Shown one piece after another: positions 26,289-35,400 of a stretch of DNA of 35,637 bases. The DNA lies in assembly GCA_002344005.1 (NCBI GenBank), contig DDTD01000006.1:1-35637 (forward strand). The letters are read 5' to 3'. The notes under the pieces were generated by a model. The model ran no database searches, had not been told where the DNA came from, and saw only the letters and a program-made list of their open reading frames with translations. How positions within the stretch are numbered: position 1 is the stretch's first letter; the number at the start of each line of letters is the position of its first letter. Source of the DNA: Ignavibacteria bacterium UBA2373. Lineage in GTDB: Bacteria; Bacteroidota; Ignavibacteria; Kapaibacteriales; UBA961. The position numbers and the translations under genes are program-made.

Positions 26289-27266
26289 TTAATAGCGTAA
26301 TAATTCTTCGACGGCTTGCCGTACTTTGGCAGCATTGGGTAATACTGCTTTTTCTAATGTGGGTGCAAATGGTGTGGGCGCATCGTAGGCAGCTACTCTT
26401 TTTAGCGGAGCGTCTAAGTATTCGAATGCTTTGTCGGCAATGCGTGCGGCAATCTCCCCACCAAAGCCGGCAGTAAGCGATGCTTCATGGGCAATGACCA
26501 CACGACCTGTTTTGCGTGCCGATGCAAGAACGGTTTCTTCATCGAATGGAACAAGAGTGCGAATATCCACGACTTCGACTTTATAGCCATGCTCGACGGC
26601 AAGATTTTCGGCTGCTTCTAAGGCAAAATGTACCGCGCTGCCATAAGCAATAATGGAACAATCGCTGCCCTCACGCACAACCCGCGCCTTACCTAAGGGT
26701 ATGCTATAATCGCCTTCGGGCACTTCTTCTTTGATTTTTCGGTATAGTCCTTTATGCTCATAGAACACGACGGGATTATTATCGCGAATGGAGGCAATCA
26801 TGAGTCCTTTGGCATCGGCAGGAAAAGCAGGACAAACGACTTTGACGCCGCTGGCATGAGCAAACCATGCTTCGGAATTGCGGGAGTGGAAAGGATTAGC
26901 TCCCACGCCGCCGCCGGAAGGACCACGCACGACCATTGGCACACCCATTTGCCAACGATATGCGGTGGTTCCAGCCACATTGACTATCTGATTGAATCCG
27001 CATGTGACAAAATCCATGAACTGCATTTCGGCTATGGGGCGCATACCATTGAGTGCGGCACCGATGGCAGCACCAACAATGGCAGCTTCGGAAATGGGAC
27101 TGTCCACAATGCGCGTTGCACCGAACTCATCAATAAATCCTTTGGTGAGCTTGAAAGCCCCACCATAAATGCCGATGTCTTCACCGAGCATAAATACCGA
27201 AGGGTCGCGCCTCATTTCGGTGCGAATGCCATCCGCTATTGCTTCTAAATATGTCATTATTGCCAT
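26289..27266 (-). CDS. 2-oxoacid dehydrogenase E1 component, beta subunit (pyruvate or branched-chain type)
   Basis: A 325-residue beta subunit of the thiamine-diphosphate E1 heterotetramer, which with the alpha subunit decarboxylates a 2-oxoacid and passes the acyl group to E2 lipoamide. Signatures are TYLEAIADGIRTEMRRDPSV, GEDIGIYGGAFKLTKGF, RIVDSPISEAAIVGAAIGAA, GGVGANPFHSRNSEAWFAH and DNNPVVFYEHKGLYR, with VDIRTLVPFDEETVLAS in the C-terminal domain. Sequence alone does not separate pyruvate from branched-chain specificity (pdhB versus bkdA2). AGGAG (27274-27278) lies seven bases before the ATG and fixes the start. No E2 or E3 gene is in view. Like its alpha partner, it has visibly higher G+C and a different codon pattern from the flanking genes. 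Confidence 0.93.
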   Translation of the reverse strand: MAIMTYLEAIADGIRTEMRRDPSVFMLGEDIGIYGGAFKLTKGFIDEFGATRIVDSPISEAAIVGAAIGAALNGMRPIAEMQFMDFVTCGFNQIVNVAGTTAYRWQMGVPMVVRGPSGGGVGANPFHSRNSEAWFAHASGVKVVCPAFPADAKGLMIASIRDNNPVVFYEHKGLYRKIKEEVPEGDYSIPLGKARVVREGSDCSIIAYGSAVHFALEAAENLAVEHGYKVEVVDIRTLVPFDEETVLASARKTGRVVIAHEASLTAGFGGEIAARIADKAFEYLDAPLKRVAAYDAPTPFAPTLEKAVLPNAAKVRQAVEELLRY

Positions 27267-27273
27267 AGTATTT

Positions 27274-27278
27274 CTCCT
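27274..27278 (-). promoter_or_regulatory. Shine-Dalgarno site for the E1 beta gene
   Basis: AGGAG is seven bases before the ATG at 27266 and selects it over the internal ATG three codons later (MAIM). Confidence 0.65.
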
Positions 27279-27310
27279 AATTATTTTTTACGACCTTCAA
27301 AAACGAACAG

Positions 27311-28348
27311 TTAATCTACAAAAACAGAACGATAGCCCTCTTCCGCAGCAGGGAATGGTAATTCGACCACTTCATCAATGGCATTGCGCAATTCTTCTAT
27401 AATATTTTGGCGGAGTGCATCAATATCTTCGCGAGTCATGATTCCCCATTCGATGATTTGGTTTTCATAGCGAATGACGGGGTCTTTTTTCTGCCAATAT
27501 TCTAATGTTTCTTTGGGCACATAGAAAAAATCATCATGTTCTGCATGTCCTCTCATGCGCATGGTCACACATTCGATAAGTGCGGGACCTTGTCCATTGC
27601 GAGCTTGCTCCACAGCTTTTTTACATGTTTCATAGACAAGTTCAATATCGGTGCCGTCCACAGTGATGCCATAGCATCCATAGCCGAGGGCGCGATCGGA
27701 AAGCTTTTCACAGGCATATTCTATATGTGATGGCGAAGAGTACGCATATTGATTATTTTCGATGATGAGAATCATGGGTAATTTTTGGACGGCAGCGAAG
27801 TTGATGCCTTCGTGACTTTCACCCGTTTGAATACCACCATCGCCGATATAGGTCATGGTGACGATATGTTCACCGCGCATACGTGCCGCCATTGCATATC
27901 CTGCCGCTACGGGAATCATGGAACCGAGATGAGAGATATTGCCATAAATGCGTTTATCGGGATCGGCATAATGTCCGGTGCCGTCAGTGCCGCGCATCCT
28001 ACTACCCTCTCTCGCCAATTGATTGAGCAATAAAGTGCGGGTATCTTGCCCAAAGACATAATGTCCGCCGATATTGCGGTGCATGGGGAAGAGAACGTCT
28101 TTATCGCCCATAGCATAGGCACTTCCCACAGCCGTTGCCTCATTGCCTATTTGAGAATAGACACCGCCAAAAGCCCTGCCCTGCCTATTGAGTCGCTGCA
28201 TGGCATAATCATATTCTCTTGCTCGAATCATCATAGTGAGTATGATGCGGCGTTGGTCATCGGTGAGTAAATCGCTGCGAGTTAAGGCGGGAATAGTCGC
28301 TTCGTCATTTGCGCTGACGGTCTGTTTTTCTGGAGTCTTTTTAGCCAT
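27311..28348 (-). CDS. 2-oxoacid dehydrogenase E1 component, alpha subunit (pyruvate or branched-chain type)
   Basis: A 345-residue E1 alpha subunit. The thiamine-diphosphate motif runs from GDG at 169-171 (YIGDGGIQTGESHEGINFAA) to ENNQYAYS at 197-204. Other family stretches are VLFPMHRNIGGHYVFGQD at 85-102, GTGHYADPDKRIYGNISHLG at 123-142 and MRMRGHAEHDDFFYVPKE in the C-terminal third, which carries the phosphorylation-loop-like region. The first 25 residues (MAKKTPEKQTVSANDEAT) are a hydrophilic extension. The beta subunit follows after 44 bases, so the two form an operon. A TATTTTTG element at 28437-28444 would give an ~80-base leader. No Shine-Dalgarno site precedes the ATG at 28348. Substrate choice (pdhA versus bkdA1) is unresolved. 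Confidence 0.93.
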   Translation of the reverse strand: MAKKTPEKQTVSANDEATIPALTRSDLLTDDQRRIILTMMIRAREYDYAMQRLNRQGRAFGGVYSQIGNEATAVGSAYAMGDKDVLFPMHRNIGGHYVFGQDTRTLLLNQLAREGSRMRGTDGTGHYADPDKRIYGNISHLGSMIPVAAGYAMAARMRGEHIVTMTYIGDGGIQTGESHEGINFAAVQKLPMILIIENNQYAYSSPSHIEYACEKLSDRALGYGCYGITVDGTDIELVYETCKKAVEQARNGQGPALIECVTMRMRGHAEHDDFFYVPKETLEYWQKKDPVIRYENQIIEWGIMTREDIDALRQNIIEELRNAIDEVVELPFPAAEEGYRSVFVD

Positions 28349-28387
28349 AATTTTATTGATTTATTATTTGTTTTTCATAGAGTTACA

Positions 28388-28427
28388 CCACCGGAGCGCA
28401 GCCCCTTAGCGGATGGATGCGGTGATG
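28388..28427 (-). promoter_or_regulatory. Possible hairpin in the E1 alpha leader
   Basis: CACCACCG on the plus strand pairs with CGGTGATG about 26 bases later (8 bp, one G-T pair), enclosing a GC-rich stretch that stands out from the AT-rich gap. If transcription starts near 28430 on the minus strand, the hairpin lies in the 5' leader of the E1 operon. It could instead be a stray repeat element. Confidence 0.3.
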
Positions 28428-28436
28428 AATACAGAG

Positions 28437-28444
28437 CAAAAATA
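28437..28444 (-). promoter_or_regulatory. Candidate -7 promoter element for the E1 operon
   Basis: TATTTTTG on the minus strand matches TAnnTTTG. No -33 TTG at proper spacing is evident. It is in the 210-base divergent gap between the E1 alpha gene and lon. Confidence 0.4.
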
Positions 28445-28461
28445 CCGCAATAAATTCACAT

Positions 28462-28476
28462 ATCCATCGTATGGAT
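28462..28476. promoter_or_regulatory. Palindrome in the lon upstream region
   Basis: ATCCAT-cgt-ATGGAT is a perfect 6-bp inverted repeat with a 3-base centre, located 82 bases before the lon ATG. It could be an operator for either divergent promoter. It is not the CIRCE heat-shock element. Confidence 0.3.
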
Positions 28477-28558
28477 GTTTGGGGCAATGAATCAAGAAAA
28501 ATTTTATGTGGTATCTGTCGTCAAAGACGCTTTTACAAAAAGAACATAGGTAGATAAC

Positions 28559-31057
28559 ATGCCCTCAAAGAAACAAAGTATAGAACAAATGACGAATGAG
28601 ATACTTGACATACCGGAAAAACTTACCATTTTACCATTGCGTGATGTGGTGCTCTTTCCGTATATGATCTATCCCGTGCTGATTGGCAGACCCAGCTCAT
28701 TAAAAGCGGTCTCAGATGCTATGGAGCGCAATAAGTATATTTTCGTGACAGCACAGCAAGATTCAACTGTCAATGAACCGACAATGAAGGACTTGTATAA
28801 ATATGGTACAATAGCAAAAATTAATCAGGTGCTGCGTTTACCAAACAATTTACTTAAAGTGCTTGTTGAAGGTGTATATCAAGGAAAAATCATCAGCCCT
28901 GTGCGCAATGCAGAGCGATTGGAAGCAAAAATCGAAATTATTACGCCGATTGTTGAACACAGTAAAGAATTTGAAGCCATTTCACGCAAAACGAATGCTT
29001 TATTTGCGCAATATGTGCAAGAAAATGATAATATTCCACAAGAAATACTGGCTACATTTGAAAATCAGGATAGTCCCGTTAAGCAATTATTTTTTGCTGC
29101 AGCAAGCGTGCATCAAAAAGTAGAAAACAAACAAAAAATACTTGAAAAATCCCCGTTCATCAAACAATATTATGAACTGTTCTCAATATTGAGCAGTGAA
29201 ATAGAATTATTGAAAATTGAAGAAGAGATTGAAACTAAAGTCAATGGTTCAATGCAAAGAACACAAAAACGCTTTTTTATACAAGAGCAAATTCGTGCTT
29301 TGCAAAATGAACTTGAAGAAGATGATGAAGCAATTCCCGAATTGGCTTCATTAAAAGAAGCATTGGAAAAAGCAGGTTTACCCGAAGAAGTAAAAGCCAA
29401 AACACAAGAAGAATTCGACAAATTGAAAAAGACTTCACCTATGTCGCCGGAACATAGTGTTTTGCGTTCTTTTTTAGAAACAATTGCATCGCTGCCTTGG
29501 TCGGTATCCACAGAAGATAATCTAAATATCAACCATGTCAAAGCAATTCTCGATGAAGATCATTATGATTTAGAAAAACCCAAAGATAGAATTTTAGAAT
29601 ATATTGCCATCTTAAATTTGGTTGGTGAAATCAAAGGACAAATATTATGCTTGGTGGGTCCTCCTGGCGTAGGAAAAACATCATTGGCACGCTCTATTGC
29701 AAGAGCATTAGGGCGTAAATTTGTGCGTATATCTCTGGGAGGTGTGCGCGATGAAGCCGAAATACGAGGTCATCGTCGTACCTATATTGGTTCAATGCCG
29801 GGAAAAATTATTCAATCAATGAAAAAAGCAGGTACCGTTAACCCTGTTATATTACTTGATGAAGTGGATAAAATGTCCAATGATTTCCGAGGCGATCCCG
29901 CAGCGGCTTTATTGGAAGTTTTAGATCCCGAACAAAACTCGGCATTTAATGACCATTATCTTGAAGTGGATTATGATTTATCAAAAGTGTTGTTTATTAC
30001 GACAGCCAATGTCAAATATGACATTCCTCTCCCCTTACTTGACCGTATGGAAGTGATTGAACTTTCCAGTTATCTGGAGGATGCCAAAGTTGAAATTGCG
30101 CAACGTCATATTTTGCCAAAAATAATTAAAGAATTTGCTTTGGACAATGTACAATTGGATTTTACGCGCGAAGCTATTATTAAAGTAATTCAAGAGCATA
30201 CACGTGAGGCAGGTGTACGAAATTTGGAACGCGAATTATCTTCTGTTCTCAGAAAATTAACCCGAGAAATTATTACACAATTTACTACTCAAGGCAAAAA
30301 AGGGAAAAAAGCATCAAATGATGCTCAAAATGCTCCATTTGCGGAACAATTTAACAAATACATTGAAAATAAAAAATTCACTGTGGCTGAGGCGGATATT
30401 GATCGCTTATTAAAAATCAGTAAATTCAAACGCAAACCGGAAAAATTACAAGATAAAATTGGCGTTGCAACCGGCTTGGCTTGGACAAGCGTAGGAGGTG
30501 ATACCCTGCCTGTGGAAGTTTCCATGATGCCCGGCAACGAGAAATTAACGCTCACCGGCAAATTGGGTGATGTCATGAAAGAATCAGCGATGGCTGCACT
30601 TACGTATGTACGCTCGGATTGGGCAAAACTTGGTGTTCCCGAAGATTTTTCTAAATCAAAAGAAATTCATATTCATGTTCCCGAAGGTGCAATACCCAAA
30701 GACGGACCAAGTGCCGGAATTACTATGACTATGGCATTGGTCTCTGCTGCTTCCGGCAGACCATTATGCGGTGATGTAGCCATGACAGGCGAAGTTACTT
30801 TGCGCGGCGATGTATTGCCAATTGGCGGATTGGGAGAAAAATTGTTGGCAGCAAGACGTGAAGGCATTAAAACAGTTTTAATTCCAAAAGAAAATGAAAA
30901 GGATTTAGTGGAAATCAGTGATGTAATTCTTAAAGATTTAACAATCGTTCCGGTAGATTCAATACTTGAGGCATTACCTATAGCATTGCGTGACAGAGGC
31001 GAATCAGATAATAAGCCAACAGTAGCGAAAACAAAAAAAAATGTTCAGAAGAAATAA
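28559..31057 (+). CDS. lon: ATP-dependent Lon protease
   Basis: An 832-residue cytoplasmic AAA+ serine protease that degrades misfolded and regulatory proteins. The N-terminal LON substrate-binding domain starts LTILPLRDVVLFPYMIYPVL at 21-40. The AAA+ module has Walker A GPPGVGKT at 367-374, then SLGGVRDEAEIRGHRRTYIG and Walker B VILLDEVDK. The protease domain has catalytic Ser718 in PKDGPSAG and Lys761 in GGLGEKLLAAR, 43 residues apart as in E. coli Lon (679 and 722). A lysine-rich insert (TQGKKGKKASNDAQ) sits between the AAA+ lid and the protease domain, and a basic tail (KTKKNVQKK) ends the protein. It leads a plus-strand operon with the aspartate-kinase-like gene nine bases downstream. 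Confidence 0.98.
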   Translation: MPSKKQSIEQMTNEILDIPEKLTILPLRDVVLFPYMIYPVLIGRPSSLKAVSDAMERNKYIFVTAQQDSTVNEPTMKDLYKYGTIAKINQVLRLPNNLLKVLVEGVYQGKIISPVRNAERLEAKIEIITPIVEHSKEFEAISRKTNALFAQYVQENDNIPQEILATFENQDSPVKQLFFAAASVHQKVENKQKILEKSPFIKQYYELFSILSSEIELLKIEEEIETKVNGSMQRTQKRFFIQEQIRALQNELEEDDEAIPELASLKEALEKAGLPEEVKAKTQEEFDKLKKTSPMSPEHSVLRSFLETIASLPWSVSTEDNLNINHVKAILDEDHYDLEKPKDRILEYIAILNLVGEIKGQILCLVGPPGVGKTSLARSIARALGRKFVRISLGGVRDEAEIRGHRRTYIGSMPGKIIQSMKKAGTVNPVILLDEVDKMSNDFRGDPAAALLEVLDPEQNSAFNDHYLEVDYDLSKVLFITTANVKYDIPLPLLDRMEVIELSSYLEDAKVEIAQRHILPKIIKEFALDNVQLDFTREAIIKVIQEHTREAGVRNLERELSSVLRKLTREIITQFTTQGKKGKKASNDAQNAPFAEQFNKYIENKKFTVAEADIDRLLKISKFKRKPEKLQDKIGVATGLAWTSVGGDTLPVEVSMMPGNEKLTLTGKLGDVMKESAMAALTYVRSDWAKLGVPEDFSKSKEIHIHVPEGAIPKDGPSAGITMTMALVSAASGRPLCGDVAMTGEVTLRGDVLPIGGLGEKLLAARREGIKTVLIPKENEKDLVEISDVILKDLTIVPVDSILEALPIALRDRGESDNKPTVAKTKKNVQKK

Positions 31058-31066
31058 GAGTTAATC

Positions 31067-32254
31067 ATGTCCGATAGCATTTATGTCATAAAATTCGGCG
31101 GTGCTGTTTTGCAAAACAAACAAGGTTTTCAAAGCATGGCACGTATTATTGCTTCATATTCATCGTGTAAGTTGCTTGTTGTAGTTTCTGCATTTTCGCG
31201 ATCTACGAGAATGTTAGAGCGTGCCGCACAATATGCCGAATCGGGACAACAAGAATTAGCATTAGCAACAGCACAAACAGTTATTGATGAACATATAACA
31301 ATATCGCGAGAGATTCTGCAATCGGAGCAAACAGCAAGTGCATTGCATCATTTAGTGGTTGAAGGTGCCGGAAAAATTCGTGAATTATTACGCGGTGTTG
31401 CCATAACAAGAGAGCTTACCGCACGAACTCGCGATTATATTTTAAGCTATGGTGAATATTTTGCATTGCATATTGTCAAACATTTTTGTTTGGAACAACA
31501 ATTGGCAGTAAAAATTCAAGATGCCACTTCATTTATTATTACAGATTCAAACTTCGGTTCTGCAAAACCGATAGAAGAACCGACAAAAAGGCGCATTCAA
31601 TCTCAAGTGTTACCCGCACTCCAACAAGGTTCGATAATTCTTACTCAAGGTTTCGTCGGTGCGGATATTCATGGCAATATTACAACAATGGGCAAAGAAA
31701 GCTCCAATTATACAGCAACATTTATTGGATCTTTATTACAAGCAAGGGAAGTCTGTATTTATACTGATGTGAACGGTATATGCACTGCCGATCCGCATAT
31801 TATCCCCGATTGCTCAACAATTCCGGCATTATCGTATAAACAAGCACTTTTAGCCGCGCATAATGGTTTGAAATTATTATATCCGACGATGATTGAACCA
31901 TTAGTTGAACATAATATTCCTTTGCGAATTAATAATGCTTTGCATGAAAACTCCGAAGGTACATTAATTACCAATAATGAAAGCAAATTTGAAGGAATTA
32001 TTTCTGTGCGTCATCTTGTTGGCGCTGCATTGACACCACATTTTACCACAGAAATGTCCATCATCACATTTATCGGTATTCCTGCGGATAAAGTCTTGAA
32101 TGTTCTTCGGGACTATAATAGCGAACAATGGAATACAATTCCTTTTTCCTTGCATCTTGATTCTTCCGGTACCGTACAAACAATCACATTACCGGCATCG
32201 AAGGTGCATGATGTTTTACAATTTTCTTATGCTACAATTTTCGGAGACAGATAA
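31067..32254 (+). CDS. Aspartate kinase-like protein with divergent motifs
   Basis: A 395-residue amino-acid-kinase-fold protein. The layout follows monofunctional aspartate kinase, first enzyme of the Lys/Thr/Met branch: IYVIKFGGAVLQ at 5-16 with Lys9, ILSYGEYFALHIVKHF with Glu130, ILTQGFVGADIHGNITTMGK at 191-210, then YTDVNGICTADPHIIPD and GLKLLYPTMIEPL. About 90 C-terminal residues (SIITFIGIPADKVLNVLRDY) fit a reduced ACT region. Two normally invariant motifs are changed: KFGGTSV reads KFGGAVL, and GRGGSD reads GKESSN at 209-214, so the conserved Asp is Asn214. The activity may be altered or lost. AAGAG lies six bases before the ATG, and the last codons overlap the next gene. Confidence 0.75.
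   Translation: MSDSIYVIKFGGAVLQNKQGFQSMARIIASYSSCKLLVVVSAFSRSTRMLERAAQYAESGQQELALATAQTVIDEHITISREILQSEQTASALHHLVVEGAGKIRELLRGVAITRELTARTRDYILSYGEYFALHIVKHFCLEQQLAVKIQDATSFIITDSNFGSAKPIEEPTKRRIQSQVLPALQQGSIILTQGFVGADIHGNITTMGKESSNYTATFIGSLLQAREVCIYTDVNGICTADPHIIPDCSTIPALSYKQALLAAHNGLKLLYPTMIEPLVEHNIPLRINNALHENSEGTLITNNESKFEGIISVRHLVGAALTPHFTTEMSIITFIGIPADKVLNVLRDYNSEQWNTIPFSLHLDSSGTVQTITLPASKVHDVLQFSYATIFGDR
32243..32246 (+). promoter_or_regulatory. Shine-Dalgarno site for the 77-residue gene
   Basis: GGAG lies seven bases before the ATG at 32254, inside the end of the kinase-like gene. It supports this start over the internal ATG at 32275. Confidence 0.6.
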
Positions 32255-32487
32255 TGAAAGTACGTCACGACAAAATGAAAAAAGATGAAAGACCCATAGA
32301 GGGTGAAACATATAATGTCTTTAATGGAGAAACACCTTTATTTCAAGCAGTTATCAAAGAATACTCAGGTGCATGTTGGGCAAAAATTGCCGTACAGAAA
32401 CCACTTTCATCCGCCGTTGAAAATGTATATAAATGCGGTGATGAATTTGATATAAAAGTGGCATCATACCGCTACGAAAAGCAATAA
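32254..32487 (+). CDS. Small protein of unknown function, coupled to the aspartate kinase-like gene
   Basis: A 77-residue soluble, charged protein with no signal peptide or membrane segment. The ATG shares one base with the TAA of the kinase-like gene (TAATG) and has its own GGAG, which argues for a real, translationally coupled gene. After a basic start (MKVRHDKMKKDERPIEGE) the pattern is a compact beta-rich unit: TYNVFNGETPLFQAVIKEYS, CWAKIAVQKPL, then VYKCGDEFDIKVASYRYEKQ. I do not recognise the family. A helper for the neighbouring kinase-like protein is possible only from position. Its stop is four bases from the stop of the convergent helicase-nuclease gene. Confidence 0.65.
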   Translation: MKVRHDKMKKDERPIEGETYNVFNGETPLFQAVIKEYSGACWAKIAVQKPLSSAVENVYKCGDEFDIKVASYRYEKQ

Positions 32488-32491
32488 TATA

Positions 32492-35400
32492 TCATGCCGA
32501 AGTAAGCAGTGATTGCAATGGTTGCCGAATCAATGAATAATTATTCTGTATTTTCTGTTCAATGACTTGATATTGTTTTTTATCAATATGTAAAGCACGA
32601 GACCATTCTTCATCGGAAGCGTTTTCTTGTGCTTTTCTTGTAAATAATAATCGCAATGTAAGTGATTCTTGTTGCGGAAATAATTTCATAGCAAAATACG
32701 CATACATCTCCAATTGCGTCATATATTTCTGAAATAACATGTCCATATCTTCATCAGAACGAATGGCATTTGTTTTCCAATCCCACACCTCATACTCGCC
32801 TTTTTCATTCATAATAATACAATCGAACACAGCCAATAGAAAATCATTTTCTATCGGATAATAATATTTTTCTTCAAATTTTGCAGTGGGAATATATACA
32901 GCATGGCGTTGTATTAACTCCGTTGTTGAAATTGCCTTACATTCACGCAATACACGTTGTTTCAATCCATCGGCAATAAAGCGTTCTTGGGAATCGCAGA
33001 CTATATTTACAGTCATTTCCAATTTTTCATCATCGCATACACCTTCAATAATCCATTGCGGTGCTAATTGCATCACATTATGAATAAGTTGTCCCGCAAA
33101 ACTACCTGAAAATGAATCACTCTCATCATGGTAAGAATATTTTTCATCATACGAATCTGTTTCCGGTGGTAAACCTATTGCATAATGTATATAATAAGAC
33201 ATTGCATCTTCAGCAAATGTACTGAATTTGGTTGCCGAATATTGTTCATCCCTGTAGGTTGCTTCAATTGTATCAAGTAAAATCTCGCGTTCACTTTGTT
33301 CCCCTTTTTCAACTATCGGTGTATAATTTTCTATATCAGAATCGAAGAAATAACGAATTACGGGTATTTCGATCGAGAAATTTTCTTGCACCAATTCTCC
33401 CTCCTTCATCGAGGATAAATCACCATGAAGGGTAATTGGCTTTCCATAAAAATATCCATCATCGAAAACATGTTCAACCATAGAAAACATTCCTTTAGTT
33501 TTCGTCGGCAAATTATCTTTATTACGCGTAATATTTGCAACAAGGATAAGATGATCTTTTGCACGAGTTAATGCAACATAGAGCAAACGCTCCATTTCAG
33601 CTTCTTCTGCCAATGAATTATCCATTGAAGATAATAAAGTAAGTGGTGTCACAAGTGAAGTGAGTTGTTTTGTAGTATGTGAGGGATTTTGCTGTACAAC
33701 AACGGGCTTACACACAATACCGAATTTTTCATCTATCATCACTTGTTGAATATTTGTCTTTATATCACCGGCATTCATGTCATAGACAATTACAACAGGA
33801 AATTCCAGACCTTTGGATGAATGAATAGTGATGAGTGGAATAGCATTGCGCGAGCTTTCAATTTGAGCATCACTTTCTTGCACTTCCGTAGCAATTAAGG
33901 CATTTAATCGTTCAGAAAACTCAAATAAACCATTAAATCCTGAAGACTCAAAATCACGCGCAAAAGCAATAAGTTTTTGAATATTTGCTGTTTTTCTTTC
34001 GGCATCTTTTGTGTCTTGTACGCGCAAGAACCAATCACTTTTTTCTAACAATGTATGCAATAATATTGGTAATGATAATCGCGATGAAAGAGGTAATAAT
34101 TCCGATAAAACTTGTACAAGATTAAAGATATTACCTTTTTTTAAATCATGAATTTCACAATATCGGACACATTTTTCCCATAGTGATATTTCCTCCGTAG
34201 CATAGAATACATCAAGCAATTCAGTGTCGGCAATCCGGAAAAATGGCGAACGTGCAATAGTCGTAAAAGCAAAATCATCAGCGGGATTCGCAAGAAAGGT
34301 CAGATAAGCCACAATATCCCGTATTTCTTGACGAGTATAGAATCTTTTTCCTTGTGGCACATAACATGGAATATTATACTGTCTCAATGTCATTGCGAGA
34401 GAATCGAGCACATCATTCTTCCTGGCAACAACAACACAATCTGACCATTGCACAGGACGAACATTCCCTTTTTCTTCAATCTGTAAGGGAGTATCGGAAG
34501 TAACCACATGAAGTAAATGTCGGGCAAGTGCATGATCTTGTTGCACATGAACAGGTGGTTCATGCGAATCCTCTCGTACTTTTTCTCCAATAATCAAAGA
34601 AACGCTTCCCTTATGTTCGGGGTTATAGGAGCGTGAGCAAATAGTATTATCATATCCGACAAAATACCCCGTTGTTGATTGATGCATTATTGAACCACAC
34701 ACAGTATTAACAAAAAAAGCAATTTCCGGCATCAAACGAAAGGTTGTTGTTAAACGAATATCGCCAAATTGTTCACGCGAATGTAAATCTATTTCAATAT
34801 TGTTGATATGAACTTTATCCGCAACATGAGCTTTCTTATTTAATTCAATTATTGCTTTTTTTGCCGATTCAAATACACGCACATCAGCTCCACGAAATCG
34901 GTAAATACTTTGTTTTGGGTCACCGACAATATAGATATTACTATGCAAAGCATCTTTATCTTCTAATGGTAACGATAATGCATAAATTAATTTTGACGTT
35001 AATTGAAATTGTATCTTATTCGTGTCTTGGAATTCATCCACCATAATGTACGAATAATGTTTTTGTATATCATATCGCACTTCTTCATTGTCGAGAATCA
35101 GTAATAGTTTTTGTTGCAAATCATTAAAATCTAGAGCTGAAAGATATATTTTTTCTTGATTTATTCTCTCGGAACAACGTTGCAAAAAATCATAGATAAT
35201 TCGTGCTGTATCAAGTATTTCTTTATCATCATACCAAGATTCTACTTTTGAAACAAAAGAATAGATTCTCTGAAATGCCTCATATTCTCCATAGATATTC
35301 TGCGTAATATTGCATTTATCAAATAGTTGAAGTAGATTTTTTCTCGGATCTCCTGATGTTGTAAATAGCAATTCGTACAGTTGAATTATTATTTCAGCAA

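Noticed and set aside
26754..27248. 164-codon open frame on the plus strand
   Set aside because: Antisense to the E1 beta gene; long antisense frames are expected in GC-richer codon-biased genes and the product resembles nothing.
28388..28476. CIRCE or similar heat-shock operator for lon
   Set aside because: The inverted repeats seen do not match TTAGCACTC-N9-GAGTGCTAA.
29170..29541. 123-codon open frame on the minus strand
   Set aside because: Lies wholly inside lon on the opposite strand with a Ser-rich translation typical of a reverse-complemented gene.
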